A stretch of 64,000 bases of DNA from an uncultured Parabacteroides sp. (lineage in GTDB: Bacteria > Bacteroidota > Bacteroidia > Bacteroidales > Tannerellaceae), in NCBI GenBank assembly GCA_949296075.1, contig CASFNG010000011.1:124001-188000 (forward strand). The letters are read 5' to 3'. Below the pieces are notes generated by a model, which saw nothing but the letters and a program-made list of their open reading frames with translations, did no database searches and was not told the origin of the DNA. A program made the translations under genes and the position numbers. Positions 1-8,640 of the stretch are shown in pieces (the first letter of the stretch is position 1; each line of letters begins with the position of its first letter).

Positions 1-301
1 TCCGCTCATCGTAGAACCGCAGCAATCCGCTGTCAGACACGACGTATTGCAGGGCGATACACTTCATGTCCATGCATCCGCACTCTTCCTTCAGATGCTG
101 GGAAGTGAAGTAGCCCGGCAAGGTAGGGTTCACGATCAATACGTCCGGCTTGTGCAACCGAAGCGAGTCGAACAGAGATTCCATCGAGTTGACCTCTATC
201 ATCTGGATCCGGAAACCGGGCAGCCGCTTCAACACGCTCTCCAGTCCTGTCCTCACGATCAGGGAGGGCTCCGCGATCGCTATCTTCAGACTTGTACTCA
301 T
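1..301 (-). CDS. Response regulator (LuxR-type), N-terminal part only
   Basis: I translated the minus strand from the ATG at 301 to the window edge, which gives about 100 residues starting MSTSLKIAIAEPSLIVRTGL. This looks like a degenerate receiver domain of the NarL/LuxR class: an early acidic residue (AEP), a PDVLIVNPTLPG segment where the phospho-Asp strand normally lies, then an ALQYVVSDSG strand. The usual aspartate is replaced by Asn (VNP), so phosphorylation is uncertain. The DNA-binding half lies outside the window. The stop-to-start distance to the upstream hemerythrin gene is only 10 bases, so the two are probably cotranscribed, hemerythrin first. The family pairing (hemerythrin plus LuxR regulator) is recalled for Bacteroidota; a role in sensing oxygen, nitric oxide or iron is inference. 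Confidence 0.7.
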   Translation of the reverse strand, partial: MSTSLKIAIAEPSLIVRTGLESVLKRLPGFRIQMIEVNSMESLFDSLRLHKPDVLIVNPTLPGYFTSQHLKEECGCMDMKCIALQYVVSDSGLLRFYDER

Positions 302-311
302 CGATTCCTAT

Positions 312-998
312 TTATAATTGCTTTTCCAAGGCCAATATGGCCGGTACAAACAGATAATTCTCCACACGTGTGTGCGAAGCCAGATCTTCCTCCGTGGCGA
401 AAATGTCAAACAGCACGCTGTTCAGCAAATTCGTGCCCACTCCCGGATAATACTTGATCAGGATATTCTTCAGCTCGGTAATCTTCATCTCGATCTGGTC
501 GTGATGTTTCCTGAATACCGAGATACTGTATTTCGGGTCTTTCCGCCCTTCCAGCAATCCTCGCACATAAGGGAATACCGATCTCTCCTCGTAACTCATG
601 TGCTTGTTCACCTCCTCGGCATACTCGTCGAAGAACTTCGTGATGACAAAAGCCACGTCGGGCGTGCAACCGGCTATCGCCTCCACTAACTTGCGCCGTA
701 TATGCGGCAACCGGAAGTTCAGGAAATAATCATGCGCGTTGTGTAAATATCGGATCAGGTGCTCGATCGACAGGTTCTCGCCGGCAGGTTCCACCGGGAC
801 GCTCACCCCCTCCACTAAGAAATTGACAACCGCGAGGAAGGTTCCCGCATCCACTCCGTTCTGCCGGCAGACCTCCCCTATGTTCTTTTCCCCGAACCCG
901 AGCGCTATGCCGAACCGGCTCATGACCAAGACCATGGGATAATTCTCACAGATCAAATCACTCATCTTGTCGGTTTCCCGGTAAATCTCTTTATACAT
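312..998 (-). CDS. Hemerythrin-domain protein
   Basis: 228 aa, cytoplasmic, no signal peptide. The start at 998 (MYKEIYRETDKMSDL) is chosen over a longer frame from 1079 because the extra residues are basic and low in complexity. The N-terminal 60 residues (YPMVLVMSRFGIALGFGEK, then a Cys in EVCRQNGVD) resemble the helical domain in front of RIC/ScdA-type di-iron proteins. A four-helix hemerythrin domain follows, with metal-ligand candidates HLIRYLHNAHDYF, HMSYEERSVFPY and KHHDQIEMK. Such proteins bind O2 or NO, or supply iron for Fe-S cluster repair. It lies just upstream of the response regulator, suggesting a sensor/regulator pair next to an iron-related operon. The precise ligand is unknown. 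Confidence 0.85.
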   Translation of the reverse strand: MYKEIYRETDKMSDLICENYPMVLVMSRFGIALGFGEKNIGEVCRQNGVDAGTFLAVVNFLVEGVSVPVEPAGENLSIEHLIRYLHNAHDYFLNFRLPHIRRKLVEAIAGCTPDVAFVITKFFDEYAEEVNKHMSYEERSVFPYVRGLLEGRKDPKYSISVFRKHHDQIEMKITELKNILIKYYPGVGTNLLNSVLFDIFATEEDLASHTRVENYLFVPAILALEKQL

Positions 999-1083
999 AG
1001 GCTTCTTTTTTCTAAGATGTCTGGGTATTTGGGTTGCCAAATATACTCCTTTTTCTTCCATGACGCATCCATTTATCATTATT

Positions 1084-2235
1084 TCACAAAGGCCGGTACG
1101 GATTCCTCGCGGGAACGACAGCCATGCACTCGGTCTCGATCAGCCAACCGGGGCGACATACAGGCGCCAGCACGATCAAATGGGGCATATCGGGGTAGTG
1201 AGCGGCAAAATAGTCCCTCACCACGGCGTAATCCGCCACGTCTCTCAGATAGGTGATCGCATAGGTGATGTCGCCGGTAGAGGCGTTCGCCTCTTGAAGC
1301 AACACGCTGATATTCTCCATCATCCGCTCCGTCTGCCGCAAGATGGCGCCCGGGCAGACAATCTCCCCCCGGTTGTCTATACTGGCCGTCCCGGAGATGA
1401 ACACCTGCTCACGGTCGCCATAGGAAACCACCGTCCCCCGCTCGAAAGTCACGCCATACTCATAGGTAGGGTTCAGGTGCGTCGGGGCATAGAGGAACCG
1501 GGTCTGCCCAGGCTCCAGCCCATCCACCGCATAAGCGTCCATCTGCACCAAGACGGAAGGATCGGCATGGCGTCCCTCTATCCCCGTGCTTGAGATATAA
1601 TGCGTGCGCTCGGTGAGGCCTTGGGTGACGAATACCTCCTTGCGCGCCTTCACCACCCCGGCGTAATTCACGTCCACGTTCTGCACGAAGAACCACGTCC
1701 GCACGCAATTCGCCGCCAACGTACACCTTTGCCCCATCAACCGCATCACGTAATCGTTGAGCAAGAGGCGCGTCTGATACTCCGCGTTGGCCGCCTTGTT
1801 GCAAGCGCCTCCGCTCCACAAGTGCCGATAGCCGTTACGGGAAGCCTCCAGCAAGCCCGAATCGAGCGTCCGCACACGCATATCCGTCAGCAAATAGACC
1901 CACAAGCCAACCTTCGTCCCGTTAAGGGGCGGTTGCTGCACGATAGAGAGCGGGCAGAAGGCGTTCTCGCACTCCCATTCCATCACCCGATCCGTCTGGT
2001 TGGCCGCGTCGCTCAGGAAGTACCGGCGGAACACCGCCGTGGCATCTGTAGCCAGCTCCTCCCTTACCACCGCGGCGTATGCCTCCAGCAAATTCCGCAA
2101 CTGATCCTCGAAGGGCAGCGAGGCATCCCGCCCCGTCAGCATCACCTGATACTCCGCGGCTCCGCCTTCCCCGCAAAACACGGATACGCGTGCCTCTACC
2201 GCCTTATCCTCATATATCCTTTTCCTATAATCCAT
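1084..2235 (-). CDS. Rid-family protein with chorismatase-like N-terminal region
   Basis: 383 aa, no signal peptide, so cytoplasmic. The ATG at 2235 (MDYRKRIYED) is used; a longer frame would need a TTG inside the preceding gene. The C-terminal third has the YjgF/RidA trimer fold signature: FISGTASIDNRGEIVCPG, then a helix QTERMMENISVLLQEANAS, then ITYLRDVADYAVVRDYF. The larger N-terminal part resembles chorismatases of the FkbO/Hyg5 type, which hydrolyse chorismate, rather than simple RidA, which is about 130 aa. It is the last gene of the six-gene iron/redox operon, 14 bases after the cytochrome lipoprotein. The substrate cannot be told from sequence. A cytosolic enzyme of this type at the end of an otherwise exported system is unusual. 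Confidence 0.75.
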   Translation of the reverse strand: MDYRKRIYEDKAVEARVSVFCGEGGAAEYQVMLTGRDASLPFEDQLRNLLEAYAAVVREELATDATAVFRRYFLSDAANQTDRVMEWECENAFCPLSIVQQPPLNGTKVGLWVYLLTDMRVRTLDSGLLEASRNGYRHLWSGGACNKAANAEYQTRLLLNDYVMRLMGQRCTLAANCVRTWFFVQNVDVNYAGVVKARKEVFVTQGLTERTHYISSTGIEGRHADPSVLVQMDAYAVDGLEPGQTRFLYAPTHLNPTYEYGVTFERGTVVSYGDREQVFISGTASIDNRGEIVCPGAILRQTERMMENISVLLQEANASTGDITYAITYLRDVADYAVVRDYFAAHYPDMPHLIVLAPVCRPGWLIETECMAVVPARNPYRPL

Positions 2236-2249
2236 CAAATCCTTTTTTA

Positions 2250-2960
2250 TCAATTATCCAATGCTCCCCCGAGGATCCAGCCCCGGATCAGCCCTAACAC
2301 CTCCTGTTTTCCCGAACTGTTGAACATATCGCTATGGATCGGGTTACTATTCAATATATCCAAGAGGTAACTATCATGAATATCCCCCGGTGTCACGTAA
2401 TTCTTACCCTCCTCCGAGAGCGGCGCCCTCACGTTCACCAACGAGCGGTAGGCCGCCTCCTCGCGAAGATCGAGACCGCCCGCAAGGCCGGAGCTGCTTC
2501 CTCCGTGACAGGCGATGCAATTCGGCTTGAACACCTGCTCCTTGATCCGGTCGAAACTCCCCAAGTCGATCTCGCCCACGGCGACCTCTATGGGAGCCCC
2601 GGAATCGTCCACGGGGATCGAGTAATACGAATAGACCAACTCCAGCCCGCGATTGATCACGGCGACCTCGATTGTCCGTGTATCCGCCTTCACGTTCGTC
2701 AGCTTCACCGTCAGCGTCTTCCCCTCCGCGCTCGGCTTAGAAAGCCTTCTCGACAGCAAGGCCTTCGACCGATCCTCGCCAAACTCGCATACCGAGAGGG
2801 TGTTTCGCTTGGGCCAGGCCTCCAAGCCTTTGAAGGAGACCGTCACTTGGGCGGTCCGTCCCGTGTCGATCGTCTCGTCGGGATAGATCTTCCCCTCGTC
2901 GCACCCCATGCCCAAACAGGCCAGCGCGACCACTCCTACGTATATCCTGAACCGTCTCAT
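2250..2960 (-). CDS. c-type cytochrome lipoprotein
   Basis: 236 aa. Residues 1-20 form a lipoprotein signal ending LGMGC, followed by DEG. Acidic residues right after the lipid-bearing Cys match the surface-export pattern known in Bacteroidota. The middle is beta-rich. A single heme c site CIACH lies at residues 148-152, after FDRIKEQVFKPN. This arrangement (one CxxCH, then a short helical tail ending in an RGWILGGALDN-like segment) is common in cytochromes near di-heme peroxidases. It sits between the Rid-like enzyme and a porin with gaps of 14 and 8 bases. It probably passes electrons to or from the di-heme oxidoreductase encoded upstream in the operon (inference). Confidence 0.8.
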   Translation of the reverse strand: MRRFRIYVGVVALACLGMGCDEGKIYPDETIDTGRTAQVTVSFKGLEAWPKRNTLSVCEFGEDRSKALLSRRLSKPSAEGKTLTVKLTNVKADTRTIEVAVINRGLELVYSYYSIPVDDSGAPIEVAVGEIDLGSFDRIKEQVFKPNCIACHGGSSSGLAGGLDLREEAAYRSLVNVRAPLSEEGKNYVTPGDIHDSYLLDILNSNPIHSDMFNSSGKQEVLGLIRGWILGGALDN

Positions 2961-2968
2961 AAGCTTGA

Positions 2969-4201
2969 TCAGAACGTGAATTGCAACATCGCGGTAGCGG
3001 AGTGGCGAGCCAAGCCGATAGCCGCCTCGTCACGGTCGTTTTGCGTGTCATGGCCGGTGCGCCCCAAGTACTGGTACATCACCTGCAATTTCAGGTTATT
3101 ATTGAAGAAATAATAATTCAGGCCCGCCGCCGGCATATTCAGCATACCGCCGCTTTTTGTCCCGTTCCGGTCGAACAGATCATACCTCACGGCACCCTGC
3201 AATTTGTTGGTGAAGAAATATCCGATTTGCGCGTATGTTCCCCAAAAATGTTCGTCAGGCTTTTTCATGATCTTCGTGAAGTGCATATTCATGTAAAACG
3301 CCTCCGCCGCCACATACCAGCGATTCTTTATCCAGGCGAACTCCAAGCCCACGCGGGTATCGCTGCTCGTGAGGAACTCCGCCTCGGCGTTATAGGAGGC
3401 GGATACGGCGATCGACATCTTATCGTCCGACAGGTTTTCCGGGGATCCCTGCGACATTGGCATCTCACCCTTGGGCAGATAGGCCATACGCCCGGCGTAG
3501 AGCAGGGCGGGAAGCCACTTATGATCGTCGCAATTCGTCTTGCTCGCCACGTTCACGTCGATGCCCGTCCCGTTAAATACACCCAACTGATAATTCCACC
3601 GGCCATCGATCAATCCGTGGATCTGCACGCCAAGATCGAATCCGGTCGCCATGCTCGGCACCGCGTAGTTCACGTCGTAAGGCAGCAACACCGACGCCGA
3701 CGTGGAGGTGGGGAGCACCGGGAATAAGGTCTCGCCCAAGGTACTCAGGTAACCGTGCATGAATGGCGTCTTGAACTTACCCACCCGCACGCGGAACGAC
3801 TCCTTCAGCGCCACGTCGAACCATGCCTGTTGCAACAAGGCGCCACCGCTCTTCGCCGCATTCAGCGAGAGGTTGAACGTGACGATGCCGAAGGCTTTCC
3901 CCGTGAAACCGAGGATAGCGTTCGGGATCGCGAAACCCGAGTTCGCCACGCTCTTGGCGTAATGGCTCTCCAATCCCTGCTCATCGTACCGGTTATAGGT
4001 GGCGCTCGCCTGCACCAAGGCGTAAGGCTTGAACAGGAAATCCCCCATCTTGGTGGAGAAGGAGATCCCTTTCTTCCCCGCCAAGGAGACGACATCATTC
4101 TCCACATACTTATCATCAATCTCTTTCGCCACTTGCGCTTCCACCCGCGTACCCGCCATCCATAAGGCGACAGCGGCCGCGAACATATATATCTTTCTCA
4201 T
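2969..4201 (-). CDS. Outer-membrane porin, phosphate-selective O/P-like
   Basis: 410 aa with an N-terminal signal peptide (MRKIYMFAAAVALWMAGTRVEA). The body alternates hydrophobic and polar residues with many aromatic residues, and ends in a C-terminal Phe (ATAMLQFTF), the usual signal for BAM-dependent barrel insertion. Segments such as VRVGKFKTPFMHGYLSTLGE and FDLGVQIHGLIDGRWNYQLG are typical of the porin O/P family. It lies 8 bases before the cytochrome lipoprotein and 25 after the di-heme oxidoreductase. In this operon it probably admits a small anion or iron complex; the substrate is unknown. A second, different porin opens the same operon. Confidence 0.85.
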   Translation of the reverse strand: MRKIYMFAAAVALWMAGTRVEAQVAKEIDDKYVENDVVSLAGKKGISFSTKMGDFLFKPYALVQASATYNRYDEQGLESHYAKSVANSGFAIPNAILGFTGKAFGIVTFNLSLNAAKSGGALLQQAWFDVALKESFRVRVGKFKTPFMHGYLSTLGETLFPVLPTSTSASVLLPYDVNYAVPSMATGFDLGVQIHGLIDGRWNYQLGVFNGTGIDVNVASKTNCDDHKWLPALLYAGRMAYLPKGEMPMSQGSPENLSDDKMSIAVSASYNAEAEFLTSSDTRVGLEFAWIKNRWYVAAEAFYMNMHFTKIMKKPDEHFWGTYAQIGYFFTNKLQGAVRYDLFDRNGTKSGGMLNMPAAGLNYYFFNNNLKLQVMYQYLGRTGHDTQNDRDEAAIGLARHSATAMLQFTF

Positions 4202-4226
4202 TTTATTTGATTTTGCTTGTTTCAGA

Positions 4227-5630
4227 TTATAAACTTTCCAAGAAGGTGATCACCGCCTCGCGCTCCTCTTTCGTCATCCGCGAGAACAGCTCCCGCGAGG
4301 CTGCACCCTCGCCGCCATGCCACATGATCGCCTCCACGAGATTACGGGCCCGCCCGTCGTGCAAGAAATAGGTATGTCCGTTCACCACCTCCTGGAGGCC
4401 AAGTCCCCAGAGCGGAGTAGTACGCCACTCGTTCCCGTTGGCCAGGCCGCTGGTATAGTCATCACCCAGCTCCACGCCCATGTCGTGCAACAGGAAATCC
4501 GAGTAAGGATGGATCACCTGGTTGCCTAATTGGGGCAGCTCCGTGTTGTTGAGCAGCACCGATCCCCGAGGGCGCGTCTTCAAGGTCGTCACATGGCAGA
4601 GGTGGCACTTCGCCTCATAGAACAATTGCTCTCCCCGCATGACCACCGGATCATCCACGTCGCGCCGGGCCGGCACCCCGACCGACTGCATATACAGATC
4701 CACGTTCTCCATATCCTCGGTGGAGACCTGAGCCCCGCTCATGGCAAAGCCCATCATATTGCTCTGCCCCTCGCCCACCTCATGCGGGAAGCGGTCGTTG
4801 GTGACACCCAAGTCCGACGAGAATCCCAGTTCCACCGTCAAGTCCTGGTGCTGAGCCTTGTTGCCGGACACGCCTATCCCATACACTCCCTTCTCGGTGA
4901 TATAGTTCAACCTTCCGCTGATCCCATACTCCGGGTAGTTGCTTTTTGCCGCCACCTGCTTCAGCAGGTCATGATCCAGCGCCATCATCTGTCCCATCCC
5001 CACGTGCCGGAGCGGTTGCCTCACGGAGATACGCAGATCCTCCACGGGAATGCTGTCGGCATACCACTCGGTGATCTCGTAATGAGGCGTCATCAATTCG
5101 TATTCCTCCCCATCGGGGAAAGTATATCGCTTGGTCGTTGTCGTGATTTTCAGGCGGCCCTCCGGCTTGGTACCGTAAATAGATTGGTCGTGAAGCACCC
5201 GCCCGTAATCCGGGAAGTAGCCTCCCGTCTTGCGGCTGATGTAGATCAGCATGGAAGAGAAGCCCGAGCCCGAGCCACCGGAAGCGAGCGCCGGGGTGGT
5301 ACGTCCCGTGCTTTTATGGCAGGATCCACACGAATACCCGGCATAAAGCGGACCTAAACCGCCACCATGCACATTATCCACGCCGCGTGCGTCATCATAT
5401 AGATGATCCCCTTTGTTAAAACGTTCCTCCAACTCGCCGGTCACCCAATCCGCCTGCGTATCATAGGCATCCGGAGCGGACGAGAAAATCGTGGATATGC
5501 CGGCCGACAGCTCTTTATCGGAGGCGACGCTCCCGTTTGGCTTGCGAACCTGCCAATCCTCCAGATCCTCGGCCTCGCAACCCATGAGCAGGCCTGCCGC
5601 CAGCATACCCAGCAAAATCTTACCTTTCAT
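4227..5630 (-). CDS. Di-heme oxidoreductase (DUF1111/DHOR family) lipoprotein
   Basis: 467 aa from the ATG at 5630; the 25 extra residues of the longer frame precede a clear lipoprotein signal and are discarded. The lipobox is LLMGC (Cys18), followed by EAED, a likely surface-export signal. Heme c sites are CGSCH at residues 101-105 and CHLCH in the last third. GLGPLYAGYSCGSCHKSTG and the C-terminal TYFLHDGRARNLVEAIMWHGGE are characteristic of the DHOR family, relatives of di-heme peroxidases. In other bacteria, DUF1111 and imelysin genes occur together in iron-regulated operons, as here (imelysin 88 bases upstream). It probably changes the oxidation state of surface iron or a ligand (inference). 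Confidence 0.88.
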   Translation of the reverse strand: MKGKILLGMLAAGLLMGCEAEDLEDWQVRKPNGSVASDKELSAGISTIFSSAPDAYDTQADWVTGELEERFNKGDHLYDDARGVDNVHGGGLGPLYAGYSCGSCHKSTGRTTPALASGGSGSGFSSMLIYISRKTGGYFPDYGRVLHDQSIYGTKPEGRLKITTTTKRYTFPDGEEYELMTPHYEITEWYADSIPVEDLRISVRQPLRHVGMGQMMALDHDLLKQVAAKSNYPEYGISGRLNYITEKGVYGIGVSGNKAQHQDLTVELGFSSDLGVTNDRFPHEVGEGQSNMMGFAMSGAQVSTEDMENVDLYMQSVGVPARRDVDDPVVMRGEQLFYEAKCHLCHVTTLKTRPRGSVLLNNTELPQLGNQVIHPYSDFLLHDMGVELGDDYTSGLANGNEWRTTPLWGLGLQEVVNGHTYFLHDGRARNLVEAIMWHGGEGAASRELFSRMTKEEREAVITFLESL

Positions 5631-5718
5631 AATGTATTGGTTATTTTTATACAGGCAGAAGAGGGAAGGACTCCCCAAGGCGTCCCTCCACTCTTCCCTA
5701 TCCATTTCTCGAATCCTA

Positions 5719-6936
5719 TCAATCGCTGCTCAAGGCGGTACGTACCCGGGAGATACCCTTGGTCAGTTCCGAGCAAGCCTTCATCGCCGCATCGATCTCC
5801 GCCTCGGCGCCTAAGTTATTCCGGAACGGATAAGGGATCGCCTCGATCGCCTGGATTGTCGCGTCGATCTGCACGACCATCAAGCTGTCCAGTACCGGAT
5901 TGACGGTACGGCACAAGGCGTGCAAGCTATTCTCGTGAGCGTCGTCAGCCGAGAGGTCGCGTCCCCCGAAATAGGAGTTCTTAATACTGATGATATTATT
6001 CACGTAATCATCGAGCGAGTTCCAGCTATACCAAGATTCCACCTTCAAGACACCCGGATTGTTCGGGTCGGTCGCGTCCTTGTTGCTATCGTTCCAGGCA
6101 TCCACGGGGTCCTTGATCTTCGCCGTTCCTACCTCATTGGCGATACCTCCCATACCATTATCCCCGTTGAGTATCATCTCCACGGCCTGATATACGCTAT
6201 TCAAGCCGGCATAATCCGACTTCCCGTCATGGTTCTTCATCGCGTCAGCGTAAGCGGAGGGAACCGTCGTGTTGCCAAGTCCCTCAGCCCAGCCATTATA
6301 CAGGTCGCGGGTATCGCTCAACATCCGTTCCGTGACGATCCGCAAGTACTCGCGTTCGTTAGCGCTCGTGAAGGTCGCCGCGTCCCGCTCCTTGCCATCG
6401 AGGAAAAGCATCTTCTCGGCGGTATGGAAACCACGCAGGTTCTGGGGAGCGTTCGCCGGAGCGTCATCCGAATCATCCACCGAACCGGTCACGGCGCTGA
6501 AATCACCGTTGGCGATGATCTGCTCGATCCCATCCTTATCCAAGGGCCAGCTATCCAAGCTCGGGTCATATTGCCCGAGATCCGCCACACCATACAGGAA
6601 AGCCTCGCTCTGCTCCCAGGGAATACGCACCTCGCGCCATGCAGCGCAAGCGTTGTCCAGATCGTTTTGTGTCCCGGTCTCCAAGAAACGGAGCACGGCG
6701 GTATGGTAGGCCTCCATCCTCGTCAACATATCCTTGTAGGTAGGCAATACCACGGCATCCACGTATTGGCTCACGGCCGCCGACATCTGCGCCTCGGTCA
6801 CCGTACCGCTATTCACGGGAAGATTATCGAAAGTATAGTTCTCCACCACGGGGGTAGGATCATCGTTATCGCCACAAGCGGCGAATCCCAACGCCAAGCC
6901 CAGCATCATCGCCGGGAGCATAAATTTTGTTTTCAT
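5719..6936 (-). CDS. Imelysin-family (peptidase M75) lipoprotein
   Basis: 405 aa from MKTKFMLPAMML; another ATG two codons earlier, at 6942, is possible. The lipobox GFAAC is followed by GDNDD, again acidic. The GxHxxE motif of the imelysin/EfeO superfamily is present as GFHTAE at about residues 169-174, after an all-helical N-terminal repeat. A second helical repeat follows, as expected for the bilobed fold. Despite the peptidase name, family members are iron-regulated proteins thought to bind iron or heme. Placed between a porin and a di-heme oxidoreductase, it is the likely metal-binding component of this operon. It is the second gene of the transcript. Confidence 0.9.
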   Translation of the reverse strand: MKTKFMLPAMMLGLALGFAACGDNDDPTPVVENYTFDNLPVNSGTVTEAQMSAAVSQYVDAVVLPTYKDMLTRMEAYHTAVLRFLETGTQNDLDNACAAWREVRIPWEQSEAFLYGVADLGQYDPSLDSWPLDKDGIEQIIANGDFSAVTGSVDDSDDAPANAPQNLRGFHTAEKMLFLDGKERDAATFTSANEREYLRIVTERMLSDTRDLYNGWAEGLGNTTVPSAYADAMKNHDGKSDYAGLNSVYQAVEMILNGDNGMGGIANEVGTAKIKDPVDAWNDSNKDATDPNNPGVLKVESWYSWNSLDDYVNNIISIKNSYFGGRDLSADDAHENSLHALCRTVNPVLDSLMVVQIDATIQAIEAIPYPFRNNLGAEAEIDAAMKACSELTKGISRVRTALSSD

Positions 6937-6971
6937 TTGCATTGAATTATTTAATGTTAGATATTCGATCC

Positions 6972-8285
6972 TTATCGCTTCACGAACCAGCCGATATAGG
7001 CGATCCCTACCGACACCATGTTCTGGCTGTTGTAGTTGCCCCGCCCCACGATCCGGTGGGTGTAGTCAGCCTTCACCACCAAGTTGGGCAGCGGATAATA
7101 GTTGAGACCAGCGGTTATGACGCTTTTCTGCAAGCGCTTATCGGCCAAGAGTCCCTTTCCCGCCTCGACCGACTGCATCGGGTTGTAATACTCATAGCGG
7201 AAGAAAGGATAAAGACGGAGATCCTTTCCCCGGAAGAAGGAGCCCACGTTGTAGCCCACCTCAGCGGCGTAGCTCACGGCCGTCTCCGCCACGGTGGAAT
7301 TGGGATAGCCCGACGCGCTCGACGAGCCATTATTCACGGAGGTAAGCCGGGCGGAGTTGCCCAAATGCCCATAGACGACGTTGCCCCGGGCGATCAAGTT
7401 GCCGCTCGGGCTCTTATATTGCGCGTCGGCAGTCACGATGGTCAACGGATACTTGTAATCCCTGTTCCTCGATGGCTTGCTACCATTCTTCGAGGGCTGG
7501 TTATAATAGAACGAGGCACCTAAGCGCAGCCCCCGGATCCGCCTCACGCCGTTGTAATTCACCCGGGCCACGAACGCCGGATGCGTGAACTGGGTCTCCT
7601 CGAAAGCCGTCTGGCGTCCCTCACCGATCCAGCTCTCCATCCGGAAAGCCTGCGGATCCAGGCCGGATACCGCCTGAAGCTCGTAATCGAAATGCCCCAG
7701 CTCGCCAAAAAGGGCGATGCCCGTCTCGTGCCAGGTAGAGGGCAGTATGGTCGTCTCCCCCTCGGGGCGATAGACACCGAAGAAGTTGAGCGGCTCATGA
7801 TGCGCGTTCGTCAGCCCGACCGGAACGATCATGTGGCCGAAACGGAAATTCAAGCTCTTGTGGAACAGGTAAGAGATATGGAACTGCTCCAAGGCGACCT
7901 CCCCGCCCTTCTCGATCTCGGTCTCATACTCCCCGTTCTCCTCGTACCACTCGATCTCCTTCGCCGCCCCGGTACCTCCATACTCGAACTCGATCTCCGA
8001 GCTCAGCACCCATTTAGGGGAGAACTTGTAATCGAACGCCAATATGAATCGGGGAATCGAGATGGTGGCCCGGTTCCGGTGGTTCGTCCCCACGTTCGTG
8101 ACCCAGTTCCAATCATAATCCATATAGCTGGCGGCGATCTCGCCATAGCCGCCAAAACGGAATCTCGTGAAATCCTCCGTGATCTCCGAGGCCCTCGCCG
8201 TGGAGCTCATGTCACTCTCTTGCGCCCTCGTGGTCATGGAGCAGGCCAACAAGCCAATCGCCATTAAATTCGTTAACGTTTTCAT
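6972..8285 (-). CDS. Outer-membrane beta-barrel porin, first gene of the iron/redox operon
   Basis: 437 aa. The signal peptide MKTLTNLMAIGLLACSMTTRA ends in a type I cleavage site (TRAQE). The rest is a beta-barrel: RFGGYGEIAASYMDYD, FRFGHMIVPVGLTNAHHEP and the repeated aromatic strand pattern fit the porin O/P group. The final strand reads VSVGIAYIGWFVKR. It is followed by imelysin after 35 bases and preceded by a good promoter match at 8305-8336. It has no plug domain, so it is not a TonB-dependent receptor. The transported ligand is not evident. Confidence 0.85.
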   Translation of the reverse strand: MKTLTNLMAIGLLACSMTTRAQESDMSSTARASEITEDFTRFRFGGYGEIAASYMDYDWNWVTNVGTNHRNRATISIPRFILAFDYKFSPKWVLSSEIEFEYGGTGAAKEIEWYEENGEYETEIEKGGEVALEQFHISYLFHKSLNFRFGHMIVPVGLTNAHHEPLNFFGVYRPEGETTILPSTWHETGIALFGELGHFDYELQAVSGLDPQAFRMESWIGEGRQTAFEETQFTHPAFVARVNYNGVRRIRGLRLGASFYYNQPSKNGSKPSRNRDYKYPLTIVTADAQYKSPSGNLIARGNVVYGHLGNSARLTSVNNGSSSASGYPNSTVAETAVSYAAEVGYNVGSFFRGKDLRLYPFFRYEYYNPMQSVEAGKGLLADKRLQKSVITAGLNYYPLPNLVVKADYTHRIVGRGNYNSQNMVSVGIAYIGWFVKR

Positions 8286-8304
8286 CGTCTTTTAAAATTT
8301 TTGG

Positions 8305-8336
8305 CAAAAATACGAGGGCTTGAAAATCAAGGCAAT
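8305..8336 (-). promoter_or_regulatory. Predicted promoter of the iron/redox operon
   Basis: Read on the minus strand, TATTTTTG (8305-8312) matches the Bacteroidota -7 box TAnnTTTG exactly, and ATTG (8333-8336) lies 20 bases upstream as the -33 element. Transcription would start near 8300, about 15 bases before the first porin gene. Confidence 0.6.
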
Positions 8337-8342
8337 CGCCTA

Positions 8343-8375
8343 AAGTAGGTAAAAAAGGGGCAGGCTTACCTACTT
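8343..8375. promoter_or_regulatory. Inverted repeat, possible operator
   Basis: A perfect 10-bp inverted repeat, AAGTAGGTAA at 8343-8352 and TTACCTACTT at 8366-8375, is separated by 13 bases. A further GTAGGTAG half-site follows at 8376-8383. It sits directly upstream of the -33 element of the minus-strand operon, a natural place for an activator or iron-responsive regulator. The binding protein is unknown; the adjacent response regulator is a candidate. Confidence 0.45.
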
Positions 8376-8602
8376 GTAGGTAGCGAAGCGACAGGCATTT
8401 ACGTCACGTACATAATATAAGGGGAAGGCGTTCTTGGAAGAGCCTCCCGCGAGCCCACACCAAGTCTCCGGGAAAAGACGGGGAAGAAAATCTTGATTCA
8501 CGGGGAAGGAATAAGAAAAAGCAGACGGCAAAAAAGACAGAGATCTTCCACCCGATAGCCACGAATAGGTAAGGGAAACGCCTATTTTACTCATATTTAG
8601 GT

Positions 8603-8634
8603 ATTGTGGAGGCTTATGGGCCACCCTATCTTCG
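8603..8634 (+). promoter_or_regulatory. Predicted promoter of a possible small RNA
   Basis: ATTG at 8603-8606, a 20-base spacer, then TATCTTCG at 8627-8634 (one mismatch to TAnnTTTG). A start near 8641 would give a transcript that meets the strong hairpin at 8770-8807 without an obvious ORF. Confidence 0.45.
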
Positions 8635-8640
8635 CGATGT

